64,000 bases of DNA from SHZL01 sp963784425 (GTDB taxonomy: Bacteria > Pseudomonadota > Gammaproteobacteria > Xanthomonadales > SZUA-36): assembly GCA_963784425.1 (NCBI GenBank), contig CAWARM010000010.1, positions 255,667 through 319,666 of the forward strand, written 5' to 3'. Positions 27,173-36,247 of the stretch are shown in pieces. The number at the start of each line of letters is the position of its first letter. The stretch's first letter is position 1. Both the position numbers and the translations under genes were made by a program. The notes under the pieces were generated by a model. It was given only the letters and a program-made list of their open reading frames with translations. It was not told where the DNA came from and ran no database searches.

Positions 27173-28320
27173 ATGGAGTCGGCTTACCAAAAAGGCGAGA
27201 TCTGCCTGAACATGATCGTCAAGGACGAAACCGCCGTTCTTGACCGATTATTCCGTTCTGTCCAGAACCATATCAACTACTGGGTCATTGTCGATACGGG
27301 CTCCAGCGATGGCACCCAGCAATTTATTCGCGACTGGTTCGCCAAGGCCGGGATCCAGGGCGAGTTGCACGAACGCCCCTGGGTGAACTTCGGGCACAAT
27401 CGCCAACAGGCGCTCGAGTTGGCGGTAGCCTCGGGTCACGCAGACTGGCTGCTGTTCATCGATGCTGATGAAGAACTGTTCGTAACCGAGCCCGGAATAC
27501 TCAATACCCTCGAAGCCGGGATGAATTACCGCATTGAGAAAAAGCACGGCGAAATAAGTTATTACCTGCCCGCGCTGGTGAACACCCGCGAAGCCATCTG
27601 GCGTTGGCAAGCGCCGGTGCATGAATACCTCGAGCAGATATCCGGCCCGGAAAATTTAACGACCCTGAGCGGGCTGCATATTCTGTATCACGCCGGGGAA
27701 GGCTCACGGTCCGCCGGTATCAGTACCGAAGAAAAATTCCTTGGCGATGCGCGCATCTCGAGAAACACCTGAAGAAGCACGCGGCGGACACCCGCAGCCA
27801 GTTTTACCTGGCCAATTCCTATAAGGACGCAGGCCACGACGAAAAGGCCTACGTGGCCTATCGCAAACGCTGCGCCATGACCGGCTGGATCGAAGAAGAC
27901 TTCATGGCCCGCCTCTTCCTGGGGCGCATGGCCATTAAACTGAACAAGCCGGAAGAGCTCATATTGGAGCACCTGCTGGCGGCCTTTGACCACCGGCCAT
28001 CCCGCGCCGAGCCCCTGTATGAACTGGCACGCTACTACCGCCTGAAACAGCAGTATGCGCGGGCATTTGTTTTTGCCTACAGCGGCAGCCGGATTGCCTG
28101 CCCGGACGATATCCTGTTTGTGTCCCAACCGGTTTACGACTGGCAGATGCTGGACGAACTGGGTGTCTCGGCGTACTGGACGGGCGCCTATCAGATTTCC
28201 ATCCAGGCCTGCCAGACCATACTGGACAAGGCGGCACAGGGTCTGCCCGTGCCGGACGCCGACCTCGAACGCATTCGCCAGAACCAGAGGTTCTCGCTGG
28301 ATAAGGTCGGTGCTGCATGA
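27173..28320 (+). CDS. GT2 glycosyltransferase with TPR tail, copy 1 (one frame break)
   Basis: The N-terminal GT-A domain starts ICLNMIVKDETAVLDRLFRSV and contains VDTGSSDGTQ and the metal-binding FIDADEE. It is the TPR-glycosyltransferase type also seen in SunS-like enzymes. The frame breaks near 27756 (one base missing after GDARI); the next frame supplies LEKHLKKHAADTRSQFYLANSYKDAG and helical repeats to 28320. Corrected length is about 382 residues. The stop overlaps the start of a paralogous copy (ATGA). The C-terminal repeats probably bind the acceptor, which may be a protein. Confidence 0.82.
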
Positions 28321-29477
28321 ATTCGCCAGCCTCGGCAAACAGGCGAACCGGAATCTGCCTGAACATGATTGTCAAGAACGAGGTGAAAGTGCTGGACCGT
28401 TTGTTCCGATCGGTCCAGGACTATATCGACTATTACGTGATTGTCGATACCGGCTCCAGCGACGGAACCCAGGATTTCATTCGCAACTGGATGAATGCGG
28501 CTGGCATCGCGGGTGAAATCCATGAGCGCGCCTGGGTCAATTTCGGGCACAACCGGCAGCAGGCGCTGGAACTGGCCGTTGCGGCAGCCCGTGGCGACTG
28601 GCTCTTGTTCATCGATGCTGACGAAGAGCTCGTGGTGGCCGACACCCGCTTTCATGAAAAGATGGAAGTGGGGGTCAGCTATGACGTGGAGAAACACCAC
28701 GACGCAATTCGTTACGCGGTGCCGCACCTGCTGGACATCCGCGAAACCGCTGGCGCTGGGCCGGGCCGGTGCACAACTACCTGCAGCACATCGAAGGGGA
28801 AAACCGCCGGGCCTTGCGCAAGGACCTTTGGATCCTTTATCACCCAGGCGAAGGCGCCAAGTCACACGGCCTCACGCCGCGGCAAAAATATCTGCGCGAT
28901 GCAAAAATCCTTGAGCAGGAGTTACGCAGGAATCCCCGCGACACGCGCAGCCAGTTCTACCTGGCGCAGTCCTACAAACATGCTGGTGAAGATCAAAAGG
29001 CAGCACAGGCTTACCGCAAGCGCGCCGGGATGGAGGGTTATCACGAGGAAAAATTCATCGCACAACTGGAAGTCGGACGCTGGCCATACGGCTGGACAGG
29101 GATCAGCGCGTGGTTCTGCGCGAGCTGCTCAAAGCCTATGAATTGAGGGCGAACCGTGCAGAACCGCTACACGAATTGGCCAGGTATTTCCGTGAGCGCA
29201 GTTTGCATGCACGGGCCTCGTGTTTGCCTGTACCGGTAGTGCCTTGCCTCGCCCACAGGACCGCCTGTTCGTGGAGGAGGATGTCTATTCCTGGCGTTTG
29301 CTGGACGAACTTGCCGTTGCGGCATATTGGACCGGCAGGTATGCGGAATCCAAAGCCTGTGGCGAAGAAATCCTGCGCCGCGCAGCGGCAGGCGCCTACA
29401 TTGACCCGCAAAGCATCCAGCGCATTCATCAGAACATTGCGTTTGCCGACGTCAAGCTGGATGAGGTCGTGGCTTAA
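28317..29477 (+). CDS. GT2 glycosyltransferase with TPR tail, copy 2 (three frame breaks)
   Basis: This is a tandem paralogue of the preceding gene: CLNMIVKNEVKVLDRLFRSV, VDTGSSDGTQ and LFIDADEEL align without gaps. Single missing bases near 28750 (before WRWAGPVHNYL), 29080 (GR-MAIRLDRDQRVV) and 29216 (HARA-LVFACTGSALP) split it into four open frames. Joined, it gives about 387 residues ending VKLDEVVA. All breaks are one-base deletions. It is likely functional if the breaks are sequencing errors. The role is presumably surface glycan or glycoprotein assembly with the downstream membrane protein. Confidence 0.78.
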
Positions 29478-31266
29478 GGTGGACATTTCCTTGAACCTGT
29501 CCCGCAACGAGAAAGCCCTCGCGGTCCTGCGCGTGGTGCAATATGGCTTTGCTGCGCTGCTGGTTGTTTGCCTTGTGATCCTGGCCATCAGGGCTGCACT
29601 GCGGCTTGAAAGCCGCTGGGACACATTCATGTACCACCTGCCTTTTGCAGCGCTCTATGGTGGACTGGACATCCCGTATGAAATGAATGACCGGCTTGAG
29701 CTGGCATTCCAGGGCTTTCCGCCGCTGGTGCATACCGTGCAGGGGCTGTTGTGGCGGCTAACCGGCTCGGTCAATGCGACCGGCGTGGTTAACTACCTGG
29801 CCTTTATCGCATTCCTGGCCATCTGCCAGCGTAAATTCAAAGCTCCTTTTTACCTGCTTGCCGCCATTGCCATGACTGCCCCCCTGGTGTTGATTCATCT
29901 CACGGTCAGCTATGTCGACCTGTTTGGTAATTGCTGGCTGGCCGTTGGTCTGCTCAGCCTCTTTTACGCCTACTATTTTGATCAAACCTCTGATCGCTCG
30001 ATCCTGGTAATCGGCCTGTTGGGCTTGATCGCGGCCGCATGGAGCAAGTACCAACTGGTGCCGGTAGTGGCTTTTCTGCTGTTGCTGTACTTTGCGCTCT
30101 ATCGGCCCATCAACTTAAGGCGCGACCCCGTGCACCGGCAGGTATTGCTGTGGATTATCGCTGCCAGCCTGGTGGCTGCCACGCCCTATATCAAGAATTG
30201 GGTGGAATTTGGCAATCCGTTCTGGCCCGTCAGGCTTCCGTTTTTTCCAGAGCAATTTCCGTTCAGCCAGAAATTCATGAGCGAAAACCCCTTCTCCAAT
30301 GCCCCTCCCCCGCTGCTGAGCAGCAGCCAGTCCACCAAGTTTTTCCACTCCCTGTTCGAAATCGGCCATCCGCATGAATACGAACACCGTCATCGCTGGA
30401 TTATTGACCAGGGTAATGCCTGGATAGCGTTCCGCGCAGGCGGGTTCTGGAACGTGTCCGTGGTGGCCTACCTCCTGCTGGCCTGCGCTGTTTCGATCTG
30501 GATAAAACCAAGGAAGGGGCTGGTTGTCAGCCTGGCCGGCCTGGGCATGCTGCTGCTGCTATCCACTTTCCCCCAGTCGCATGAGCTGAGGTACTACCTG
30601 TTCATCCCGCTTGTCTGGGCGGGGGTGATTGCCAGCATCTATCCGGAATTGCGCCGGAAATCTCCACTGCCGGCTCTGGCGGTCCTCCTTGCCGTGATCG
30701 GGCTTTTCATCCACGTGAACATCATCAACCTGCCTTACTACAAGATCGAGCGCATCGGCTTTCCCGAGGTGGCGCGTAGCTGGGGCGCCGACCGCTACTG
30801 GCTGCAAATGCGCGGGGGGGTGCAATACTGTGTCGTGGATAAAGTTCCAATGGGCATGATGTTCACCGGCCCGACCATGAGGGAATTCCAGGTGATCGAC
30901 CGCACCAGGCGCGAGTATTGCCCGGAGGGTTCAGTGGTTATTGCCGATGGCGACGATGTGACTGATGCGGGGCTTGCATCCACGATGCGCAAGGCGACCG
31001 AACTGATTTACCAGGAAAAAAACTACCCTGCGGCGATTCGGCTTCTTGACCTCATCCTTGAGGTCAATCCGCACCATTTCGGCGCCCTGTGGCAAAGGGC
31101 CGCGGCACTCGAGCAATTCGGGCAATACAAACTGGCTGTTGAGGCCTGGGAAAAGACGACTACCGAAGCGATGAAAAGCGGCTACACCGAAGCTGCACAG
31201 GCCCAGGCGCGACTGGAAAACCTGCAACGAAAAGCGATCGGAGACTCAACCGAAAAGCCCGAATGA
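29461..31266 (+). CDS. Polytopic membrane glycosyltransferase-like protein with C-terminal TPR
   Basis: The 601-residue protein has about ten membrane helices, starting at residue 25 (LRVVQYGFAALLVVCLVILA), with a charged RWDTFMYHLPFAALY loop after the first helix, as in GT39/GT83-type polyprenyl-phosphate-sugar transferases. A soluble C-terminal part from about residue 510 has TPR-like helices (LIYQEKNYPAAIRLLDLILEVNPHHFGALWQRAAALEQFGQY). The ATG at 29461 overlaps the previous gene by 17 bases; a GTG at 29479 is an alternative. Family assignment is by topology, so the sugar and acceptor are unknown. Confidence 0.7.
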   Translation: MRSWLKVDISLNLSRNEKALAVLRVVQYGFAALLVVCLVILAIRAALRLESRWDTFMYHLPFAALYGGLDIPYEMNDRLELAFQGFPPLVHTVQGLLWRLTGSVNATGVVNYLAFIAFLAICQRKFKAPFYLLAAIAMTAPLVLIHLTVSYVDLFGNCWLAVGLLSLFYAYYFDQTSDRSILVIGLLGLIAAAWSKYQLVPVVAFLLLLYFALYRPINLRRDPVHRQVLLWIIAASLVAATPYIKNWVEFGNPFWPVRLPFFPEQFPFSQKFMSENPFSNAPPPLLSSSQSTKFFHSLFEIGHPHEYEHRHRWIIDQGNAWIAFRAGGFWNVSVVAYLLLACAVSIWIKPRKGLVVSLAGLGMLLLLSTFPQSHELRYYLFIPLVWAGVIASIYPELRRKSPLPALAVLLAVIGLFIHVNIINLPYYKIERIGFPEVARSWGADRYWLQMRGGVQYCVVDKVPMGMMFTGPTMREFQVIDRTRREYCPEGSVVIADGDDVTDAGLASTMRKATELIYQEKNYPAAIRLLDLILEVNPHHFGALWQRAAALEQFGQYKLAVEAWEKTTTEAMKSGYTEAAQAQARLENLQRKAIGDSTEKPE

Positions 31267-31286
31267 AGGGTCGGAGTTTCAACCGC

Positions 31287-31310
31287 CCCGGAGTCCCGGA
31301 GTCCCGGAGT
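31287..31310. repeat. Three tandem copies of an 8-base unit
   Basis: CCCGGAGT is repeated exactly three times and followed by CC, about 20 bases after the membrane glycosyltransferase stop. It lies in a 204-base intergenic stretch with no gene. Such short tandem repeats can vary in copy number; no function is evident. Confidence 0.6.
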
Positions 31311-31470
31311 CCTGGTGTGTCGGTGAGGATAACTATTTTTTGCGTTTTGACCGGGCCCGAAGAAAAAATGGCCCTGCCCCAATTGTTAGATTTCTGCTTG
31401 AATTTCAGAAACTACCGCTCGTATACTGTGCGCCAGGATAAATATAACCCAAAAAATCAAGGGGTCGGAA

Positions 31471-32943
31471 ATGGGTACTGCTCCATTCGGAAGGTCACGC
31501 GCGGTGCATCTTGCGACCGCGCTCAGCGCTGTGCTGATGAGTCTTACCTCGGTTTCTGTGTTTGCTTCCGGTTTGACGATAGGCGCCGGAGGCACCACCA
31601 GTCTGGCCAACGGCAGTATGGACCTCGGCTGTGGCGACCTGGTGATCAATGGCACTCTGAACCTCGATTCCGGCACGCTGAGCCACGTGGATAACGTGGT
31701 GATCAACGGTGGTGGCGTACTCAACGGTGGCACTGGCACGATCACCATGTCAGGCAACTGGACCAACAACGGCGGCACCACCAACCCCGGCAGCAGCCAG
31801 GTAACGATCAACACCGATTGCGGCAGCGACGCAGTGACCGTTTCGGGCGATTCGACGTTCTGGAATTTCACCATGCAGACCGGCAGTGGCCGCCAGCTGA
31901 ACTTCCAGGCTGGCTCGAACAACACCTTCAATGGCTACCTGGTACTGAACGGCGCGGGCGATGAGAACAACCCGGCCAACCTGCTGAAGATACGCAGCAC
32001 CAGTGCGGGTTCACCGGCCTTTATTAATGTCAATGGCACCTATGCCATCTCCAAGGTGGATGTGAGCGATAACCACGCGCAGTTCCCGGGTGAGTGGATC
32101 GACTTTGGCTATCCTGAGGACTTTGACTCGATCGATGGCCCCGGCAATAACCGCTGGTTCCGCAGTGGTAATGACGATGGCGATGTGACCTTCCACGTCA
32201 CCAAATCGTTTGACGACGGCAATCCGGCCAGCGTGATCGCGCACATCAGTTGTGACTATGGCCTGCCGCTGGTGCAGGAGCAGGAAGTGAGCAGCAGCCA
32301 GGACGTGACCTTCGTGGTGTCCAGTATCGATGCCACCGAGCTCGGGCCCGACTGCCGCGTATGGGAAGAAGACTATCCGGGCTACACCGGTTCGTATGCC
32401 ATTCCCGAGTGCAATGAATTTACCGAGACCTGCACGGCAGTGAACAGCGGCGACAAGCAAGGCTGCTTCTTCGAAAATGTGCATCCGCGCGAAGGCCGCG
32501 AGGAAAATGCGTGTGCCATTACCAATGCCTTGCAGCCGGTGCAGTTCACCATCGACAAGGAATGGGTGAACGTGGGTATGCCGAACAACGGCGACGGTTC
32601 GATGCAGGCCGAGATCACCCTGGATTGCGGCAGCACTGCGCTACAAAGCGATGACCAGTGGTCCTGGGACATTCAAGGCAATACGCAAGTCACTGCGGAT
32701 GTCCTGCCGCGCTGGCAGGGCGACACGGTATGCACGGTGAGTGAAGAGGTGAAGGAAAGCGAGGTGGAAACCAGTGGTTGCGATGAGTCATACCCGATAG
32801 CACCGGGTGATGCTGACCTGGGATGCACGCTGACCAACACCGTGTTTTATGAAGGCATACCGGCCTTGAATGATTTGGGCCTGGCGATCATGGCGCTGCT
32901 GATGCTGGGTGTGGGACTGATCGGCTACCGTCGTGTGATGTAA
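31471..32943 (+). CDS. Secreted repeat protein with IPTL-CTERM-like sorting signal
   Basis: The 490-residue precursor has a signal peptide (LATALSAVLMSLTSVSVFAS), a beta-helix-like N-terminal region rich in Gly, Asn and Thr (LVINGTLNLDSGTLSHVDNVVINGG), a cysteine-containing middle with paired domains (VTFHVTKSFDDGNPAS and VQFTIDKEWVNVGMPNNG), and a C-terminus GIPALNDLGLAIMAL followed by a hydrophobic helix and GYRRVM. The last element matches the IPTL-CTERM pattern (short IP motif, membrane helix, Arg cluster), a presumed exosortase-like sorting signal. It is probably a cell-surface protein; ligand unknown. Confidence 0.78.
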   Translation: MGTAPFGRSRAVHLATALSAVLMSLTSVSVFASGLTIGAGGTTSLANGSMDLGCGDLVINGTLNLDSGTLSHVDNVVINGGGVLNGGTGTITMSGNWTNNGGTTNPGSSQVTINTDCGSDAVTVSGDSTFWNFTMQTGSGRQLNFQAGSNNTFNGYLVLNGAGDENNPANLLKIRSTSAGSPAFINVNGTYAISKVDVSDNHAQFPGEWIDFGYPEDFDSIDGPGNNRWFRSGNDDGDVTFHVTKSFDDGNPASVIAHISCDYGLPLVQEQEVSSSQDVTFVVSSIDATELGPDCRVWEEDYPGYTGSYAIPECNEFTETCTAVNSGDKQGCFFENVHPREGREENACAITNALQPVQFTIDKEWVNVGMPNNGDGSMQAEITLDCGSTALQSDDQWSWDIQGNTQVTADVLPRWQGDTVCTVSEEVKESEVETSGCDESYPIAPGDADLGCTLTNTVFYEGIPALNDLGLAIMALLMLGVGLIGYRRVM

Positions 32944-33021
32944 AGAAAAAAACAGAGAACTGAATTAACTAACTTAACTGGCCTGTATGTACGCCACCAA
33001 GGGAAGAGACGAGGGAAAACC

Positions 33022-34137
33022 ATGAATCGCAGAACCAGACAACTGGCATTAGCCGTTTCCATCGCACTGGGCACAGCAAGTGCGGGCCTGCAGGCGGACA
33101 TCACCATTGACCCGGGTGCGGGCAATGGGGTGGTGATCCCCAATATCAATACCCAGCCGAATTTTGATGTCTACACCTGTCATTCCAGTGGTGCAACAGG
33201 GGCCACCGGCGAATTGGGTAATTGCGTCACGCCGCCGGTCGGACCGACGGGCCCGCAAGGCGCGACCGGTGCGCAAGGCGCTAGCGGTCCGCAGGGTGAT
33301 ACGGGCGCAAAGGGCCAGAAAGGCGATACGGGTGCTCAGGGTGCTTCCGGTGCTCAGGGTGCTTCCGGTCCCCAGGGCGGTAGCGGTGCGCAGGGCGCTA
33401 GCGGTGCCCAGGGCGCTTCCGGTGCTCAGGGTGCTTCTGGTCCCCAGGGCGCTTCCGGTGCTCAAGGTGCTTCCGGTGCTCAGGGTGCTTCCGGTGCTCA
33501 GGGTGCTCCAGGCGCTCAGGGTGCTCCAGGCGCTCAAGGTGCTCCAGGCGCTCAGGGTGCTCCAGGCGCTCAGGGTGCTTCAGGCCCTCAGGGTGCTCCA
33601 GGTGCGCAGGGAGCTCCAGGTTCGCAGGGGGTTCAGGGTCCTCAAGGTGCTCAAGGTTCTCAGGGAGCGCAGGGCGCTGCGGGTCTTGGCACCTGCCCTG
33701 CCATTGGCACTGTAGTGGCGCTGAGCGGCAACACCTCGGGGAGCAACCTTCATGATACCAATACCGAGTACGGTTCGCTGGTCGGCACTAGCAACCCCAA
33801 CAACACTAGTACCAACGGATCACAGACCGTCGGTGATTGCGGTGGGTCCTTGTCTGCTTTCGCAGTGACCTTGAGTGGAAGCCCCAGCTCTGGTGATTCA
33901 TACGCTTTCACGGTGATGAACCCAACCGGAAGTGCAACGTCACTGACGTGCACAATTTCTGATTCAGCGACTACATGTACTGACACCACAGCGCCGACAA
34001 GCATCACCCTCGCGGCAGGCAGTACCATAAATGTCAGGATCGTGCCTAATAGCAACCCGGATGTTCGCGAGGTGTCCAGTTGGACAGCTAACTTCACTTA
34101 TGATGGGACGGTTGCGAATCCGCCCCCAATACAGTGA
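33022..34137 (+). CDS. Secreted collagen-like Gly-X-Y repeat protein
   Basis: The 371-residue product has a signal peptide (LALAVSIALGTASAGLQA), a short N-terminal head with one cysteine, an uninterrupted collagen-like tract from about residue 73 to 220 made mostly of GAQ-GAS/GAP/GPQ triplets, and a C-terminal beta-rich domain with a cysteine pair (LTCTISDSATTC). Bacterial collagens of this kind trimerise into rod-like surface fibres. Codons in the tract are highly repetitive, so copy number may vary and assembly may be inaccurate there. The upstream IPTL protein and glycosyltransferases suggest a shared surface role. Confidence 0.88.
   Translation: MNRRTRQLALAVSIALGTASAGLQADITIDPGAGNGVVIPNINTQPNFDVYTCHSSGATGATGELGNCVTPPVGPTGPQGATGAQGASGPQGDTGAKGQKGDTGAQGASGAQGASGPQGGSGAQGASGAQGASGAQGASGPQGASGAQGASGAQGASGAQGAPGAQGAPGAQGAPGAQGAPGAQGASGPQGAPGAQGAPGSQGVQGPQGAQGSQGAQGAAGLGTCPAIGTVVALSGNTSGSNLHDTNTEYGSLVGTSNPNNTSTNGSQTVGDCGGSLSAFAVTLSGSPSSGDSYAFTVMNPTGSATSLTCTISDSATTCTDTTAPTSITLAAGSTINVRIVPNSNPDVREVSSWTANFTYDGTVANPPPIQ
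33238..33690 (+). repeat. Nine-base-periodic coding repeat (collagen tract)
   Basis: Units such as GGTGCTCAGGGTGCTTCC, coding for Gly-Ala-Gln-Gly-Ala-Ser, recur throughout with minor third-position changes. The repeat is entirely inside the collagen-like gene. High internal identity makes it prone to slippage or assembly collapse. Confidence 0.85.
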
Positions 34138-34194
34138 TTGGGTGACGGTGCAGGTCCGCATCGGGCTTGGGATGTGGCCGATAATCTGTAAGGA

Positions 34195-34216
34195 GAGGCC
34201 CGAACTTTCGGGCCTC
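34195..34216 (+). terminator. Probable hairpin terminator after the collagen-like gene
   Basis: GAGGCCCGAA and TTCGGGCCTC are perfectly complementary arms separated by CT, giving effectively nine pairs with a four-base loop. It is about 58 bases beyond the collagen gene stop. The following tract (TTGCCCCTCT) is only moderately T-rich, so termination strength is uncertain. Confidence 0.6.
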
Positions 34217-34362
34217 TTGCCCCTCTGACCATACAGCCCCGATCAGGGGATACGAAATGCGATCCGGCAAACCCCAAAAGCTTCTGGCAAGCCTGGCTGA
34301 GCATCCTGCTAATTCGGGTAAACGTGACGGCAATTTGATTGACTGATCTCGGTATATAACCC

Positions 34363-35580
34363 GTGCCCGGCGACCTGATCCGCGTACTCATCATTGGCCA
34401 CCCCGACCCGGAATTCGCCCGGGCCGTGCGGCTGGAAAACGTACCCGCCATCTGGGCCGATGGCTTCGATATCAGTTGCATGGACAAGGACACCGGTATC
34501 AACGAGGCCTTGGCTCGCCTCATGCCGCAAGTGATCGTGACCTTCGGCGTGATGGCGGACTTCAAGGAGCTCAATGCCGCACCGCTCGACATTCGCCTGC
34601 GCTGGATCCATTTTGACGACGCCGCCAAACCGCCTCTGGAACTGGCCGCGGGCATCATGGAGTGTTACCTGAGCTATGCCACCCGGCAGCGCTTCCCCCA
34701 AATCCCGCTGGTGTCGGTGTTTACGCCCGCGTATCGCTCCGGCGAGAGAATCCTGCGTTTATATCGGTCATTGACCGCGCAAACCTATGACAACTGGGAG
34801 TGGGTGGTGTATGACGATTCCCCTGATGACGCCACCTTCGAACTGCTGCGGGACATCCGCCGCACCGATCCACGAGTAGTGTTGTTCCGCTCGGATGAGC
34901 CCTGCGGGGTGATTGGCGAAGTCAAGCGCCGCTGCTGTGGACTGGCGCGTGGCGAAATCCTGGCCGAAGCGGACCATGATGATGAACTGACCGACCATTG
35001 CCTGGCCGATGTGGTCGCCGGGTTCAACGCCTTTCCCGATGCGGGCTTTGTCTACACGGATTGCGCGGAAGTGTTCGAAGACGGACGCAACGCATACTAT
35101 GACCAGGGCTACGCCTTCGGTTTTGGCAGTTACCGGAACGAATTCTACCGCGGCTGCGAATACCTGGTGACCAATTACCCTTCGATCAACGCCAAGACGG
35201 TGCGGCATATCGTCGGCATGCCCAATCACATCCGCGCCTGGCGGCGTGCGGCCTACCAAGCGGCCGGCGGCCATGCCAGCGCCGTCCATGTAGCCGACGA
35301 TTTTGAATTGTGCATCCGCACCTTCCTCACCACGCGCATGGTGCATGTGCGGCGCTTTGGCTACATCCAGTACCTCGGCACCTCGAATGAAAATACCCAG
35401 CGCCTGCGTAACAAGGAAATCCAGCGTCTGGTCGCCTATTTTGCCCAGCGTTACGAGGACGAAATACACCAGCGCTTCCTCGACCTCGGCGTTGACGATT
35501 TCATTCGCGTTGACGGCGGGCTCGACTGGGCCATTGCCAATCCGGACCCGGCGCCCATTGCGAACTATGTATTGCGGTGA
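34363..35580 (+). CDS. GT2-family glycosyltransferase
   Basis: The 405-residue protein starts at a GTG. Residues 1-105 form a less conserved N-terminal part (DLIRVLIIGHPDPEFARAV), and a GT-A domain begins at about residue 107 with PLVSVFTPAYRSGERILRLYRSL. It contains WEWVVYDDSPDDATFELL and the acidic motif LAEADHDDEL. It is related to Wap/hyaluronan-type GT2 enzymes, but the sugar is not readable. It lies 225 bases after the collagen gene and could glycosylate surface material made nearby. Confidence 0.85.
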   Translation: MPGDLIRVLIIGHPDPEFARAVRLENVPAIWADGFDISCMDKDTGINEALARLMPQVIVTFGVMADFKELNAAPLDIRLRWIHFDDAAKPPLELAAGIMECYLSYATRQRFPQIPLVSVFTPAYRSGERILRLYRSLTAQTYDNWEWVVYDDSPDDATFELLRDIRRTDPRVVLFRSDEPCGVIGEVKRRCCGLARGEILAEADHDDELTDHCLADVVAGFNAFPDAGFVYTDCAEVFEDGRNAYYDQGYAFGFGSYRNEFYRGCEYLVTNYPSINAKTVRHIVGMPNHIRAWRRAAYQAAGGHASAVHVADDFELCIRTFLTTRMVHVRRFGYIQYLGTSNENTQRLRNKEIQRLVAYFAQRYEDEIHQRFLDLGVDDFIRVDGGLDWAIANPDPAPIANYVLR

Positions 35581-35701
35581 AGACGGTTGCGAGCTGCCGG
35601 ACGGCTGAGTGAATGCATGCCTAAGGTAAGCGTCATAACCCCGACCTGGCGAAGAAACCGCACGGAAGAAGTAAATTGGGCCCAATGAAAGAGGTGACTT
35701 T

Positions 35702-36245
35702 ATGCACATCATGATGACCAGGAGGGGCTTCTCCCAGTGGCTTGGCCGGGGCGTGGTAGCCTGCGGAGCGACTTCTGTATTGGGCTTATCCGGCCTTTAT
35801 TCTCTGGCCTGCAGCGCAGACAGCGCTGCTCCCGAAACAGACGCAGCCCAAACCGAAACTCTGCTGCACTATGCCTATTTGCTAATACCACTGCTGGAGC
35901 CCACTCATGCACGCTACCGGGAGGTAGCCGCCAGAGTCTCACTGCTGGCCAGCCAGGTGCCGCCAATGGCGGCACTGACGGAGGGGGGCATCGCCGCACT
36001 CAATTCAACGGGCAAGGGTCCCTGGTTGGAGCTTCCGGAGCAGGAACAAGTTGGAATTATCCAGGGCCTCGCCGGGAACGCCATTTTTTAATTTTATGCA
36101 TTGGATGACCGCAGAAATCGTCATGCGGGACCCGAAACTTTGGGGGGAGTTGGGCTACCAGGGTTCTGCGATTGAACACGGCGGCTATCTGTACCATGGT
36201 TTTGATGACATTGACTGGCTGCCACCAGCCCCATCAGGAACTTGA
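35702..36245 (+). CDS. Tat-exported gluconate 2-dehydrogenase subunit 3-like protein (one frame break)
   Basis: The product starts with a twin-arginine signal (MTRRGFSQWLGRG, then a hydrophobic stretch ending in a possible lipobox LYSLAC) and resembles the small gamma subunit that escorts FAD-containing GMC dehydrogenases across the membrane. The frame breaks in a run of six T at 36084-36089; removing one T joins GLAGNAIF to NFMHWMTAEIVMRDPKLW and the C-terminus GGYLYHGFDDIDWLP. Corrected length is about 180 residues. The stop lies two bases before the GMC gene start, so the two are surely co-expressed. Confidence 0.78.
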
Positions 36246-36247
36246 TA

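Noticed and set aside
29110..29460. N-terminal extension of the membrane glycosyltransferase from position 29110
   Set aside because: This part is the tail of the second GT2 gene read through its frame break; its first codons give VLRELLKAYELRANRAEPLHEL, clearly TPR sequence of the GT2.
33238..33690. Regular repeats resembling a CRISPR array
   Set aside because: Repeats are nine bases, contiguous, in frame and translate to collagen triplets; there are no unique spacers and no cas genes.
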